A stretch of DNA of 64,000 nucleotides from Poriferisulfidus sp965221375 (GTDB lineage Bacteria > Pseudomonadota > Gammaproteobacteria > Poriferisulfidales > Poriferisulfidaceae): contig OZ244883.1 of assembly GCA_965221375.1 (NCBI GenBank), positions 1,488,001 to 1,552,000 of the forward strand, in the 5' to 3' direction. Made by a program: the position numbers and the translations under genes. Shown in pieces: positions 52,927-60,474 of the stretch. Below the pieces are notes generated by a model. That model did no database searches and was not told the DNA's origin. It worked only from the letters and a program-made list of their open reading frames with translations. Numbering within the stretch: the stretch's first letter is position 1; every line of letters begins with the position of its first letter.

Positions 52927-53806
52927 ACAGCAACCCACCGCATCTGCAGCCCCACCCGATTGGTGGGACCTGCAACCTACAGACGCTTATCAAGCTTGGC
53001 GCGAAGCCTTGTTGCGACACAGTCGCGCGCCATTGCTTTTTGTCGATATCGCAGACCCGACCCGGTTGTCCGAGGAAGAAACTCGCACCCTGCTGAAAGC
53101 GCTATACGATGCGGGGACCGTCGGCTATCGCACCACCCCAGATCCGGGAGCCGACGGGATCCTGGCTTTAGGCGCGCAATTGGGCCTGACCCGCCTCAAT
53201 CGCCACCAATGTGCGGAACCCGACGGGGTTGCGAGACTGACCGCCCGCACCGATACGGCTCGACGCTTTATTCCCTATACCCGCCAGCGTCTGCGCTGGC
53301 ATACCGACGGCTACTATCAACCGGCGGAACAAGGGGTTCGCAGTTTTATTCTGCACTGCGTCAGGCCGGCACTCGCCGGCGGCATCAATTACCTGCTGGA
53401 CCCCCGGTTGCTTTATATCGCCTTGCGCGATGAAAACCCGGATTGGATCCGTGCACTCAGCCATCCGCAAGCATTGACCGTGCCTGCACACATCCACGAC
53501 GGACAAGTCCGTCGACCTGAATTCCAGGGTCCCGTGTTTGCCCTTGATGAGGGACATCTCCATACCCGCTACACGGAACGGGCGGAACATATTCGCTGGC
53601 GTCCTGAAACCACCCCGGCGCGCCGACACATTCATAAATTGTTGGAAGCGTTGCCCTCCGCCCGCATCCCCTTGCGCCTGCAGCCGGGCTGGGGTCTCAT
53701 CGCGCATAATGTATTGCATTGTCGCAGCGCCTACGCCGACCATCCGGAACATCCACGCCTGCTGTACCGCGCCCGCTACCTTGATCGTGCTCACCGCCCA
53801 TGCTGA
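52919..53806 (+). CDS. TauD/TfdA-like Fe(II)/2-oxoglutarate dioxygenase
   Basis: 295 residues from a TTG at 52919 overlapping the aminotransferase stop; no ATG fits. Iron-binding HxD is in LRWHTDGYYQP (about residue 120), the distal His in AHNVLHCRSAY and the 2-oxoglutarate Arg probably just after it (RLLYRARYLDR). The middle VRSFILHCVRPALAGG resembles the clavaminate-synthase/TauD fold. Substrate unknown. It is the first of three overlapping or closely spaced genes ending with a Cas6-like gene, an association that suggests a joint role. Confidence 0.75.
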   Translation: MTEQQPTASAAPPDWWDLQPTDAYQAWREALLRHSRAPLLFVDIADPTRLSEEETRTLLKALYDAGTVGYRTTPDPGADGILALGAQLGLTRLNRHQCAEPDGVARLTARTDTARRFIPYTRQRLRWHTDGYYQPAEQGVRSFILHCVRPALAGGINYLLDPRLLYIALRDENPDWIRALSHPQALTVPAHIHDGQVRRPEFQGPVFALDEGHLHTRYTERAEHIRWRPETTPARRHIHKLLEALPSARIPLRLQPGWGLIAHNVLHCRSAYADHPEHPRLLYRARYLDRAHRPC

Positions 53807-53991
53807 CTTTAAGCGAACTGTTGATTGAACATTACGATCTGACTTCCTTCGAGGAACTCAAAACCGTAATCAATGCGCGTATTGATTCGGGGGAACGCTT
53901 CTTGAGTATGGACGTGCGTCCGCCTTTTCCCGACACGCCGCAAGACTGGGAAGAACAACTGGAAAATTTTTTCACCGCGCGTCGACCCTGA
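53800..53991 (+). CDS. Small acidic protein between the TauD-like and Cas6-like genes
   Basis: 63 residues, ATG overlapping the upstream stop by 7 bp. Sequence features: helical N-terminus (LTLSELLIEHYDLTSFEEL), then FLSMDVRPPFPDTP and a C-terminal helix (DWEEQLENFF). No cysteine, no signal. I do not recognise the family. Overlap on one side and a 3-bp gap on the other indicate a genuine operon member. Confidence 0.65.
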   Translation: MLTLSELLIEHYDLTSFEELKTVINARIDSGERFLSMDVRPPFPDTPQDWEEQLENFFTARRP

Positions 53992-53994
53992 ACC

Positions 53995-54696
53995 ATGCAT
54001 TGGCAAGATCCGGACCTGCCGCAAACACCCCCCGCGACTTCAAACAGCCTGGATATCCGCTACCGCATCCGCTGTACGGCCTTGCCTGTCGATCACGCCC
54101 ATGAGCTTCGCCAGGCACTGACTGAAGTCTGGCCATGGTTGAGTGAGGAGCCGCAAGCCGGCATTCATGCTATTCACGGCGCCGAGTCCGGCAACGGTTG
54201 GATTCGCCCCGAAGACCCGGATGCACGCCTGGCGTTGTCGCGCCGCACCCGCCTGAGCCTGCGTTTGCCGCTCCACCGCATGGAAGAGGCGGCGCAATTG
54301 CGCGGCGCCACTTTGCATATCGGCCCCGACACCCTGGAAATCGGCGAGGCCCGCCCCCACAAACTGCAGCCGCATGCCACGGTGTTCGCCCGCTACGTTG
54401 CCTTGGAAGCCGAGGAGGAAGAAGACTTCCTGCGTCAGTGCGAAGTCGAACTGCAGGCCCTCGACGTGCAGGCCCCCCGTATGTTGGCCGGGCGCCTGCA
54501 TACGGTCCGCGATGGCGCCACGACCCTGCAGTGCCGCAGCTTGATGCTCGACGGCCTACTGCCCCACGCTTCCCTGCAGTTGCAGCAGCAAGGCCTGGGC
54601 CCGGCCCGACTATTGGGTTGCGGACTGTTCTTGCCGCACAAGAGCATCGCGCCGATCGCCGCGGCACCCTCCGCCGATGATGCTTTCAGTTCTTGA
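53995..54696 (+). CDS. Cas6/Cmx6-like RAMP protein without a CRISPR locus
   Basis: 233 residues. The C-terminal half matches type I-MYXAN Cas6/Cmx6: RTRLSLRLPLHRMEEAAQLR, GATLHIGPDTLEIGEARPHK and the Gly-rich loop QGLGPARLLGCGLFLPHKSI near the end. Family members are RAMP-fold endoribonucleases that cut pre-crRNA. No repeats, cas1/2, cas3 or other cas gene is present in the 64 kb, and the gene is coupled to a dioxygenase and a 63-residue protein, so its RNA target, if any, is unknown. The next gene, rpsF, has its own promoter. Confidence 0.72.
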   Translation: MHWQDPDLPQTPPATSNSLDIRYRIRCTALPVDHAHELRQALTEVWPWLSEEPQAGIHAIHGAESGNGWIRPEDPDARLALSRRTRLSLRLPLHRMEEAAQLRGATLHIGPDTLEIGEARPHKLQPHATVFARYVALEAEEEEDFLRQCEVELQALDVQAPRMLAGRLHTVRDGATTLQCRSLMLDGLLPHASLQLQQQGLGPARLLGCGLFLPHKSIAPIAAAPSADDAFSS

Positions 54697-54725
54697 ATGA
54701 GCCGGATTGCAGTTTCGCGGTCTGA

Positions 54726-54731
54726 TAAAAT
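54726..54731 (+). promoter_or_regulatory. Candidate -10 box of the rpsF operon
   Basis: TAAAAT about 70 bp before rpsF; a partial -35 (GGATTG) lies 16 bp upstream. It falls just after the Cas6-like stop. Confidence 0.35.
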
Positions 54732-54757
54732 AAGCCCCTCATTACATCTTGAACTCC

Positions 54758-54790
54758 TTGCTCCACCGCAGCGACGGGGAGCAAACACCG
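54758..54790 (+). promoter_or_regulatory. Possible S6:S18-type leader hairpin before rpsF
   Basis: TTGCTCC (54758-54764) pairs with GGAGCAA (54778-54784); CCG (54766-54768) pairs with CGG (54775-54777) after a bulged A, giving a 10-bp stem with loop CAGCGA. ACACCG follows at 54785-54790, then the ribosome-binding site AAGGAG. rpsF leaders in many bacteria carry a hairpin bound by the S6:S18 complex; this is a candidate by position and by its exposed CCG, not by proven fit. Confidence 0.4.
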
Positions 54791-54802
54791 TAAGGAGCGT
54801 AC

Positions 54803-55411
54803 ATGCGACATTACGAAATTGTGTTTCTGGTCTATCCGGACCAGAGCGATCAGGTTCCCCAGATGACCGAGCGGTACAGCCGCATGGTGACCGACCGCGG
54901 TGGCAAGGTACATCGTCTGGAAGATTGGGGCCGGCGCCAATTGGCGTATTCCATCGACAAGCTGCATAAGGCCCATTACGTATTAATGAACGTGGAATGC
55001 GATGCCGAGGCTTTAGACGAAATTCAACACGCCTTTCGCTTCAATGACGCCGTGTTGCGCAATCTGGTCGTACGCCGCGAAGAGGCCATCACCGACATGT
55101 CGCCGCTGGCGAAGGCCGCGGGCGAGCAAGACATGGACGAAGAGGCCGAGTGGGGCGAAAAAAGTAATGGCCGCGCGGATGGGAAAATGACTTCGGAGGC
55201 CCCAAGCGCCGAACCGGAAGCAACCTCCCAACCCAAACCGGAAACAGCCTCATCTGAGGATTCCGAGGACGAGACCTCCGAGCCGGAACCTGCCGAAGCG
55301 GCGGAAGAAACACCTCCCGAAGCCGAACCTGCCGAAGAAGTTGAAGAGACCCCCTCAGAGGCCGTGGATCCCACGGCGGCGGAAGCTTCCGAAACTGACA
55401 AGAAGGAGTAA
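54803..55411 (+). CDS. rpsF: 30S ribosomal protein bS6 with long acidic C-terminal tail
   Basis: 202 residues against about 100-135 in most relatives. Residues 1-105 are a standard bS6 (MRHYEIVFLVYPDQSDQ, RLEDWGRRQLAYSIDKLHKA, VLRNLVVRREEAIT). From about residue 120 the protein is a low-complexity tail dominated by Glu, Asp, Pro, Ala and Ser (EPEPAEAAEETPPEAEPAEE). Many bS6 proteins have short glutamate tails added by RimK; here the tail is genetically encoded and very long. AAGGAG precedes the ATG. First gene of rpsF-rpsR-DUF2232-rplI. Confidence 0.95.
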   Translation: MRHYEIVFLVYPDQSDQVPQMTERYSRMVTDRGGKVHRLEDWGRRQLAYSIDKLHKAHYVLMNVECDAEALDEIQHAFRFNDAVLRNLVVRREEAITDMSPLAKAAGEQDMDEEAEWGEKSNGRADGKMTSEAPSAEPEATSQPKPETASSEDSEDETSEPEPAEAAEETPPEAEPAEEVEETPSEAVDPTAAEASETDKKE

Positions 55412-55417
55412 GCACTG

Positions 55418-55642
55418 ATGAGTACAAATCCAAAACGCGAGCGCGCGCAACGCTTTTCCAAATCCGAGCCGCCGGCAATTGATTACAAGGACCTGGACCT
55501 GCTGCGCGACTACCTGACCGAAACCGGCAAAATTATTCCGGCCCGAGTCAGCGGCACTCCCGCCCGTTTTCAGCGCCGCCTTGCGACCGCCATCAAACGC
55601 GCCCGTTACCTCAGCCTGTTGCCTTACTGCGACAACCACTGA
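55418..55642 (+). CDS. rpsR: 30S ribosomal protein bS18
   Basis: 74 residues. IDYKDLDLLRDYLTETGKI and RRLATAIKRARYLSLLPYC are the conserved core of bS18. It pairs with bS6 on the 30S platform. Its stop overlaps the start of the membrane-protein gene by one base. Confidence 0.96.
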   Translation: MSTNPKRERAQRFSKSEPPAIDYKDLDLLRDYLTETGKIIPARVSGTPARFQRRLATAIKRARYLSLLPYCDNH

Positions 55643-56538
55643 TGCTCGTCAGTATCGGCCGCTTTCTGCAGGGGCCGCAATCCCCCATTTTGGCGGGACT
55701 CGTCATTGCCCAACTGCTGGCTCTGCATGTACCGGGCTTGCTGTTTCTCATATTGTTCGTCGGAATCGTGGCCGCCTTTTTGGTACTGGTGCGGCCCTGG
55801 AAGGAAGCGCTGACCCTGCTGGTTTTGTCCGGACTCGCCTATGCCGGACTCAGTTATATCCTCATCCAACAACCTGCCGTACTGATGACCCCGCTGATTT
55901 ACATGGGCGCCCCGGCCCTGCTCGCCTACATTCTGCGCCGAAGCAACTCGCTGGCGTTGGCGCTGCTCGGCGGCTTTATGTTGGGCTGGGTGTGTGCCGT
56001 GCTGCTGGGGACATTGCCAATGGGTCTGGAACTCGACTGGCAGGAGCAGACTGAAATGTTTCGAGAGCAGGCCCGAGAGGCGGGCCAACCGGACCGTTTC
56101 GCCAACCTGCCGCTGGAGCGCATTGGTCTGGAAATGATGTTCACCAGTATGCTGGTACTTTTCAGCCTGCAACTGTTGCTGGCACGAGTCTGGCAAAGCG
56201 CTTTGGCTCAAGAGCCTTTTTTTGGTTCCGAATACCGGGGCCTGCGTTACGGGCGGACTGCGGACCTCGCTTTTTTGATTATTTTGACCGCGGCCTGGTT
56301 ATTGCCGGATTCGTTTCTGTATGGTTTGGCGCTGATGCTGGTAGGCGCTTTCCTTTTCCCGGCTACCGCCTTGATGCATCGGTTGGCCAAACGCACGCGC
56401 TATCCTTTGGCGCTCCTGACCCCGTTTTATGTGCTGATGCTGGTTCGTCTGGAGATGGTTGTTCTGTTCACGACATTAAGCGCGGCAGACGACCTGCTCG
56501 GTTTGAGTCGACGCCTGGCCGGCGAATCTCGCCCCTGA
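55642..56538 (+). CDS. DUF2232/YybS-like membrane protein
   Basis: 298 residues, about eight membrane helices (roughly 20-70, 75-140, 170-185, 205-245, 255-280). A hydrophilic segment (about 130-165, LDWQEQTEMFREQAREAGQ) lies mid-protein. A DUF2232 protein between rpsR and rplI is a common arrangement in gammaproteobacteria, which supports the call. Function unknown. Confidence 0.75.
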   Translation: MLVSIGRFLQGPQSPILAGLVIAQLLALHVPGLLFLILFVGIVAAFLVLVRPWKEALTLLVLSGLAYAGLSYILIQQPAVLMTPLIYMGAPALLAYILRRSNSLALALLGGFMLGWVCAVLLGTLPMGLELDWQEQTEMFREQAREAGQPDRFANLPLERIGLEMMFTSMLVLFSLQLLLARVWQSALAQEPFFGSEYRGLRYGRTADLAFLIILTAAWLLPDSFLYGLALMLVGAFLFPATALMHRLAKRTRYPLALLTPFYVLMLVRLEMVVLFTTLSAADDLLGLSRRLAGESRP

Positions 56539-56555
56539 TTGCATGGAGTTGAATT

Positions 56556-57077
56556 ATGGAAATCATTCTGCTTGAGAAAATTGAAAACCTGGGATCTTTG
56601 GGGGACGTGGTACACGTGCGTCCCGGCTATGCCCGCAATTATCTGATCCCCTCCGGGAAAGCCAAATATGCGACCGAGGAAAATCTTGCCGAAGTCCAGG
56701 CCCACCGCGCCGAGTTGGAGCAACGTGCTCGCGAGGCCCTGTCCGCCCTTGAACAGCGCCATGAAGTTTTGAACGGGCTGGAATTGGTCGTACATGCCGA
56801 AACCCACCAGGAAGGCAAGTTGTTTGGATCTGTCGGAGCCACCGAAATTGCCCGCGCCGCGACAGAGGCCGGGGTAGAGTTGGAGCGCTCCGAAATCCGA
56901 TTGCCGGACGGCCCGCTGCGCAGTCTCGGAGATTTTGACGTGCTCGTTCATCTGCATGTTAATGTCGAGCCGGTCTTGAAGGTTCGGGTTGAAGCCAGTG
57001 GGACGGTCGCCGCGGAGTTGGATGATGACGCCGAACAAGAAGAAACCGACGACGCAAACCCGCCGCCTGCCGATTAA
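56556..57077 (+). CDS. rplI: 50S ribosomal protein bL9 with acidic tail
   Basis: 173 residues against about 150 in E. coli. The N-terminal domain MEIILLEKIENLGSLGDVV and RPGYARNYLIPSGKA is standard; a long connecting helix and the C-terminal domain follow. The final ~20 residues are an acidic extension (ELDDDAEQEETDD). Followed by a strong terminator. Confidence 0.96.
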   Translation: MEIILLEKIENLGSLGDVVHVRPGYARNYLIPSGKAKYATEENLAEVQAHRAELEQRAREALSALEQRHEVLNGLELVVHAETHQEGKLFGSVGATEIARAATEAGVELERSEIRLPDGPLRSLGDFDVLVHLHVNVEPVLKVRVEASGTVAAELDDDAEQEETDDANPPPAD

Positions 57078-57100
57078 CCCTCGGATTAATCGCCCATTCA

Positions 57101-57127
57101 AACGCCCGCTTCCCGCGGGCGTTTTTT
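57101..57127 (+). terminator. Rho-independent terminator after rplI
   Basis: ACGCCCGC (57102-57109) and GCGGGCGT (57115-57122) form an 8-bp stem with loop TTCCC, followed by a T-run to 57127. Confidence 0.92.
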
Positions 57128-57162
57128 ATGGATATCCCCCACTTCCCCACAGAGAAGTCTTG

Positions 57163-57182
57163 TTATGCACGGGTTATGCACA
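57163..57182 (+). promoter_or_regulatory. Two tandem DnaA-box-like sites upstream of dnaB
   Basis: TTATGCACG (57163-57171) and TTATGCACA (57174-57182) are direct repeats 11 bp apart; the second fits the DnaA-box consensus TTWTNCACA. An AT-rich stretch follows (57190-57235). They could bind DnaA for control of dnaB. Confidence 0.45.
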
Positions 57183-57226
57183 CGAATCCAACCTATTTTT
57201 CAAAATAAAATCAACAGGTTATGTTA

Positions 57227-57254
57227 TTGATTTTGTCCGGGAATCGCGTACGAT
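57227..57254 (+). promoter_or_regulatory. Candidate dnaB promoter
   Basis: TTGATT (57227-57232) and TACGAT (57249-57254) with a 16-bp spacer, about 80 bp before the dnaB ATG. Confidence 0.4.
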
Positions 57255-57331
57255 AGGCAACGTGCTCTGGCTCACCTGATGACCCTGAGTTTTTGTATGA
57301 TTTTCCCTCACTGGTTTCTGGAGATTCCCCT

Positions 57332-58798
57332 ATGCCTGAGCCCGAAATGATGCCCGAGTCCGCCGAATTTGTCGACGCGGACGCCATTGACATCGAACCG
57401 GCCCTATTGGATGCCGAAAGCGCCGTACTGGGTGCTTTGATTAACGACGAAAGCGCCTGGGACCACATTGGCCGGCTCGCAGCGGTGGACTTCAACAAGC
57501 CGATTCACCGGGTCGTTTTTGAGGCACTCAAATCCCTGGAGGATCAGGGCGACCCGACCGACCTGGTGACGGTGTCGGAAGCTTTGCGCAGACATGCGGA
57601 GTTTAAAAACTACCCCAATCTGCTGAATTACACGCATTTCATCGCGACCGAAAATTACGCCTCCGACCGCATTGAGCACTATGTCAGCATTGTGCTGGAT
57701 CACTCGGTACAGCACCGCCTGATCCAGGCGTGCCGCGAAATTGAAAAAATCATCCGCGACCCGAAAGGACGCGATGCCTCGAAGATCCTGAGCGAAGCGG
57801 AACGTCTGGTTCTGGAAGTCTCGGATACCGAAAAACGACAGCGCGACGACTTCATCAGTATCAGCCAGGCCGCCAATACTTCCCTGAGCCATATTGAACA
57901 ACGCTATGAGTGGGTGCGAGCGCACCCGGGCAAACGCATCATACAGGGCACCCCGACAGGCTACGGCGATTTTGACGATCGCACCTCCGGGCTGCAGAAA
58001 GGGGAACTGGTAATTCTGGCCGGCAGCCCTGGTATGGGGAAAACCAGTTTGGCCATGAACATTGCCTTCAATGTTGCGATGGGCGGCATTCCCGGTCACG
58101 AAAACGATGTGGTTGCCGTCTTCAGCATGGAAATGTCCGCCCGGCAGCTGGCCGACCGATTGCTGGCGCTCATCGCTCAGGTCAATCAGAAAAAACTGCA
58201 CACCGGACAACTGGAAGACGCCGATTGGCGGCACATCGAACAAGCCTTCACGCAACTGAAAAATTCGCATTTGTTTGTGCATGAGAACTCGGCCTCCACG
58301 CCCAATTTCATTCGACGCATGGCTCGCCGCCTGAAAGCCGCCCAAGGACGCCTTGATTTAATCATCATCGACTATCTGCAGTTGATGCCCAGCGACACGC
58401 CCCGGCAGGAAAACCGCAACGCCGAACTTTCGACCATCACCCGCGAATTGAAGGCCATCGCCAACGAGCTGCAAACGCCCGTACTGTGTCTGTCTCAGCT
58501 CAACCGCGAAGGCTCCAAACGGGATGCCGGCGATGCCCCCAAACTCCAGGAATTGCGCGACTCCGGTGCGATTGAGCAAGATGCCGACATCGTCATGTTT
58601 CTATACCAGGCACAAGAAGGACAAGATGCAAACCGCGAAGACCTCATCACGACGGAATTAAAAGTGGCCAAAAACCGCAACGGTCCCTGTTTCACGGTGA
58701 AACTGGTCTTCACCAAACCCATTACCCGTTTCCTGCAGGCAAGTCCCGACGACTATCGCGGCGAGACGCCCGATTTCGATCAATCCTCCGCACCATGA
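57332..58798 (+). CDS. dnaB: Replicative DNA helicase DnaB
   Basis: 488 residues from the ATG at 57332, with GGAG eight bases upstream. N-terminal helical domain (LLDAESAVLGALINDESAW), linker, then the RecA-like domain: Walker A LAGSPGMGKTSLAMNIA (about residue 240), VFSMEMSARQLADRL, Walker B DLIIIDYLQLM and LSQLNREGSKRD. It unwinds the replication fork ahead of Pol III. alr follows with an ATGA overlap. Confidence 0.96.
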   Translation: MPEPEMMPESAEFVDADAIDIEPALLDAESAVLGALINDESAWDHIGRLAAVDFNKPIHRVVFEALKSLEDQGDPTDLVTVSEALRRHAEFKNYPNLLNYTHFIATENYASDRIEHYVSIVLDHSVQHRLIQACREIEKIIRDPKGRDASKILSEAERLVLEVSDTEKRQRDDFISISQAANTSLSHIEQRYEWVRAHPGKRIIQGTPTGYGDFDDRTSGLQKGELVILAGSPGMGKTSLAMNIAFNVAMGGIPGHENDVVAVFSMEMSARQLADRLLALIAQVNQKKLHTGQLEDADWRHIEQAFTQLKNSHLFVHENSASTPNFIRRMARRLKAAQGRLDLIIIDYLQLMPSDTPRQENRNAELSTITRELKAIANELQTPVLCLSQLNREGSKRDAGDAPKLQELRDSGAIEQDADIVMFLYQAQEGQDANREDLITTELKVAKNRNGPCFTVKLVFTKPITRFLQASPDDYRGETPDFDQSSAP

Positions 58799-59871
58799 TC
58801 CGGCCGGCCCGGGTTCGGATTTCGCTCGACCATCTCGCCTTCAACTGTGCGCAGGCGCGCCATCTGGCGCCGCACAGTTCTGTCATGGCCGTCATCAAGG
58901 CCGATGCCTACGGCCACGGTGCGGCGGAATGCGCCCGCATTCTGCAGACCTGTGCAGATGCGCTTGCGGTCGCCACGCCGGGGGAAGCCTGTGATTTGCG
59001 GGACCAGGGTATTCAAGGCCCGCTCGTAGTACTGCATGGCGTACACGAACCGAAAGATTTACAGCACGCGATTGATCAGGACCTGCAACTCGTCATTCAT
59101 GACGAAGAGCAGATTACGCTGCTGGAACACACCCGCTCCAGCGAACCTCTCCCGCAGTTGTGGCTGAAAATCAACACCGGCATGCATCGCTTAGGGATTA
59201 ATCCGGAACAAGTGCCGGACTGCCAGAGGCGACTGGAAGCCTTGCCCGGGCAACGCTCACCCTTGCGACTGATGACGCATTTGGCCTGCGCAGACGAGAC
59301 CGACCCGCAACCGACCCAACAGCAATTGGCGCGCTTTGCCGAGGTGCCCGGCGCACTGGAGCGTTCCGCCGCCAACTCCGCCGCCCTGCTGCACTTTCCG
59401 GACAGCCATCTGGACTGGGTGCGACCGGGACTGATGCTGTACGGCATTGCCCCCACGGCCGAGACTCCCGTCCCTCTGCGTCCGGTCATGACTTTCGAGG
59501 CGCCGTTGCTGTGCGTACGCGAGTGTCGCGCCGGAGACCGCCTGGGTTATGGCGCTACCTACACCTGCCCCACGGAGATGCGCATCGGCTTGATCGAGGC
59601 CGGGTATGCGGACGGCTACCCCCGAATTGCCGGCGGCTTGGCGGATGTAGCCATTACCGGACAGCGCCATGCAACCTTGGGCCGCGTCTCCATGGACCTG
59701 ATCGCGATCGACTTGACCGACAGTCCGGCGAAACCCGGAGACTGGGTGGAATTATGGGGCCCTCACATCGGCGTTCAGCATGCCGCCGAAAAAAGCAGTA
59801 CAATAGCCTACGAACTGTTGTGTCAGGCAGGCGCAGCGTGCAGGCGGCAATACATTCCGCGAGAGCGTTGA
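58795..59871 (+). CDS. alr: Alanine racemase
   Basis: 358 residues. The PLP-lysine motif is VIKADAYGHGA (about residue 34); the catalytic Tyr lies in RLGYGATYTCPTEM; VSMDLIAIDLTD and the RPGLMLYGIAP block are typical. It makes D-alanine for peptidoglycan. The dnaB-alr coupling is common in gammaproteobacteria. Confidence 0.95.
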   Translation: MIRPARVRISLDHLAFNCAQARHLAPHSSVMAVIKADAYGHGAAECARILQTCADALAVATPGEACDLRDQGIQGPLVVLHGVHEPKDLQHAIDQDLQLVIHDEEQITLLEHTRSSEPLPQLWLKINTGMHRLGINPEQVPDCQRRLEALPGQRSPLRLMTHLACADETDPQPTQQQLARFAEVPGALERSAANSAALLHFPDSHLDWVRPGLMLYGIAPTAETPVPLRPVMTFEAPLLCVRECRAGDRLGYGATYTCPTEMRIGLIEAGYADGYPRIAGGLADVAITGQRHATLGRVSMDLIAIDLTDSPAKPGDWVELWGPHIGVQHAAEKSSTIAYELLCQAGAACRRQYIPRER

Positions 59872-60135
59872 ACCTGACCAAGCATAACAGGCGCTGACTT
59901 CATGCTGAGCCGATTTTTCGCGAACCCACATGACCTCTCCAAAGCACCCTGCTTTCGGCCACGCCTTTTTTAAGGCGGCGTGCGCCGGTCTCTACAGCGC
60001 TCCTTTCCACGCCTTCTTCAACGGCGTGCAAAATCAACAATGCCCTGTGCGGCATTGTTGATTTTTATTCTTTTTTCTTAAGAAACCTTTTTTAAATTTT
60101 TGCATGAAGGGAGACCCCCTTCAGGAGAAGCTACG
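59872..60135. other. Hairpin-rich intergenic region between alr and the first glnK
   Basis: 264 bp with no gene. Two similar GC hairpins occur: CACGCCTT (59960-59967) with AAGGCG-G-CGTG (59972-59982), and CACGCC (60008-60013) with GGCGTG (60023-60028). A strong terminator follows. I looked for a sigma54 promoter (TGGCAC-N5-TTGC), expected before glnK-amtB, and did not find one. AGGAG at 60123-60127 is the glnK ribosome-binding site. Confidence 0.55.
60030..60071 (+). terminator. Strong intrinsic terminator upstream of glnK
   Basis: AATCAACAATGCC (60032-60044) pairs with GGCATTGTTGATT (60051-60063) around CTGTGC, followed by a T-rich run. A-tract before and T-tract after make it potentially bidirectional. 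Confidence 0.85.
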
Positions 60136-60474
60136 ATGAAGATGATCGTTGCTATTATCAAGCCGTTCAGGTTGGACGAAGTACGGGAAGCGTTGGCGAA
60201 ACAGGATGTCAGCGGCATCACCGTGACCGAAGTCAAAGGCTTTGGACGGCAGAAAGGCCACACCCAGATGTACCGGGGTTCGGAATATGTCATTGATTTT
60301 CTGCCCAAAATCAAACTGGAAGTGGCTGCCTCTGATGCGCAGGTGGATGCCTTGGTTGCAACCATTCGAGACGCTGCCAACACCAATCAGATTGGTGATG
60401 GGAAAATTTTCGTGCAGGACCTGACGCAGGTTATGCGCATTCGTACAGGAGAAACTGGAAATGATGCGATTTAA
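60136..60474 (+). CDS. glnK: PII signal protein (GlnK), first copy
   Basis: 112 residues from the ATG at 60136. MKMIVAIIKPFRLDEVREAL, then the T-loop GFGRQKGHTQMYRGSEY with Tyr51, the uridylylation site, and IGDGKIFV (B-loop region, ATP binding). PII proteins sense 2-oxoglutarate and ATP/ADP and block AmtB. The downstream amtB overlaps by 14 bp, the universal glnK-amtB linkage. Confidence 0.94.
   Translation: MKMIVAIIKPFRLDEVREALAKQDVSGITVTEVKGFGRQKGHTQMYRGSEYVIDFLPKIKLEVAASDAQVDALVATIRDAANTNQIGDGKIFVQDLTQVMRIRTGETGNDAI

Noticed and set aside
53995..54696. CRISPR array expected near the Cas6-like gene
   Set aside because: No regularly spaced direct repeats seen nearby or elsewhere in the window.
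59872..60135. Sigma54 promoter upstream of glnK-amtB
   Set aside because: No TGGCAC-N5-TTGC-like sequence on the coding strand here, nor in 61831-61934.
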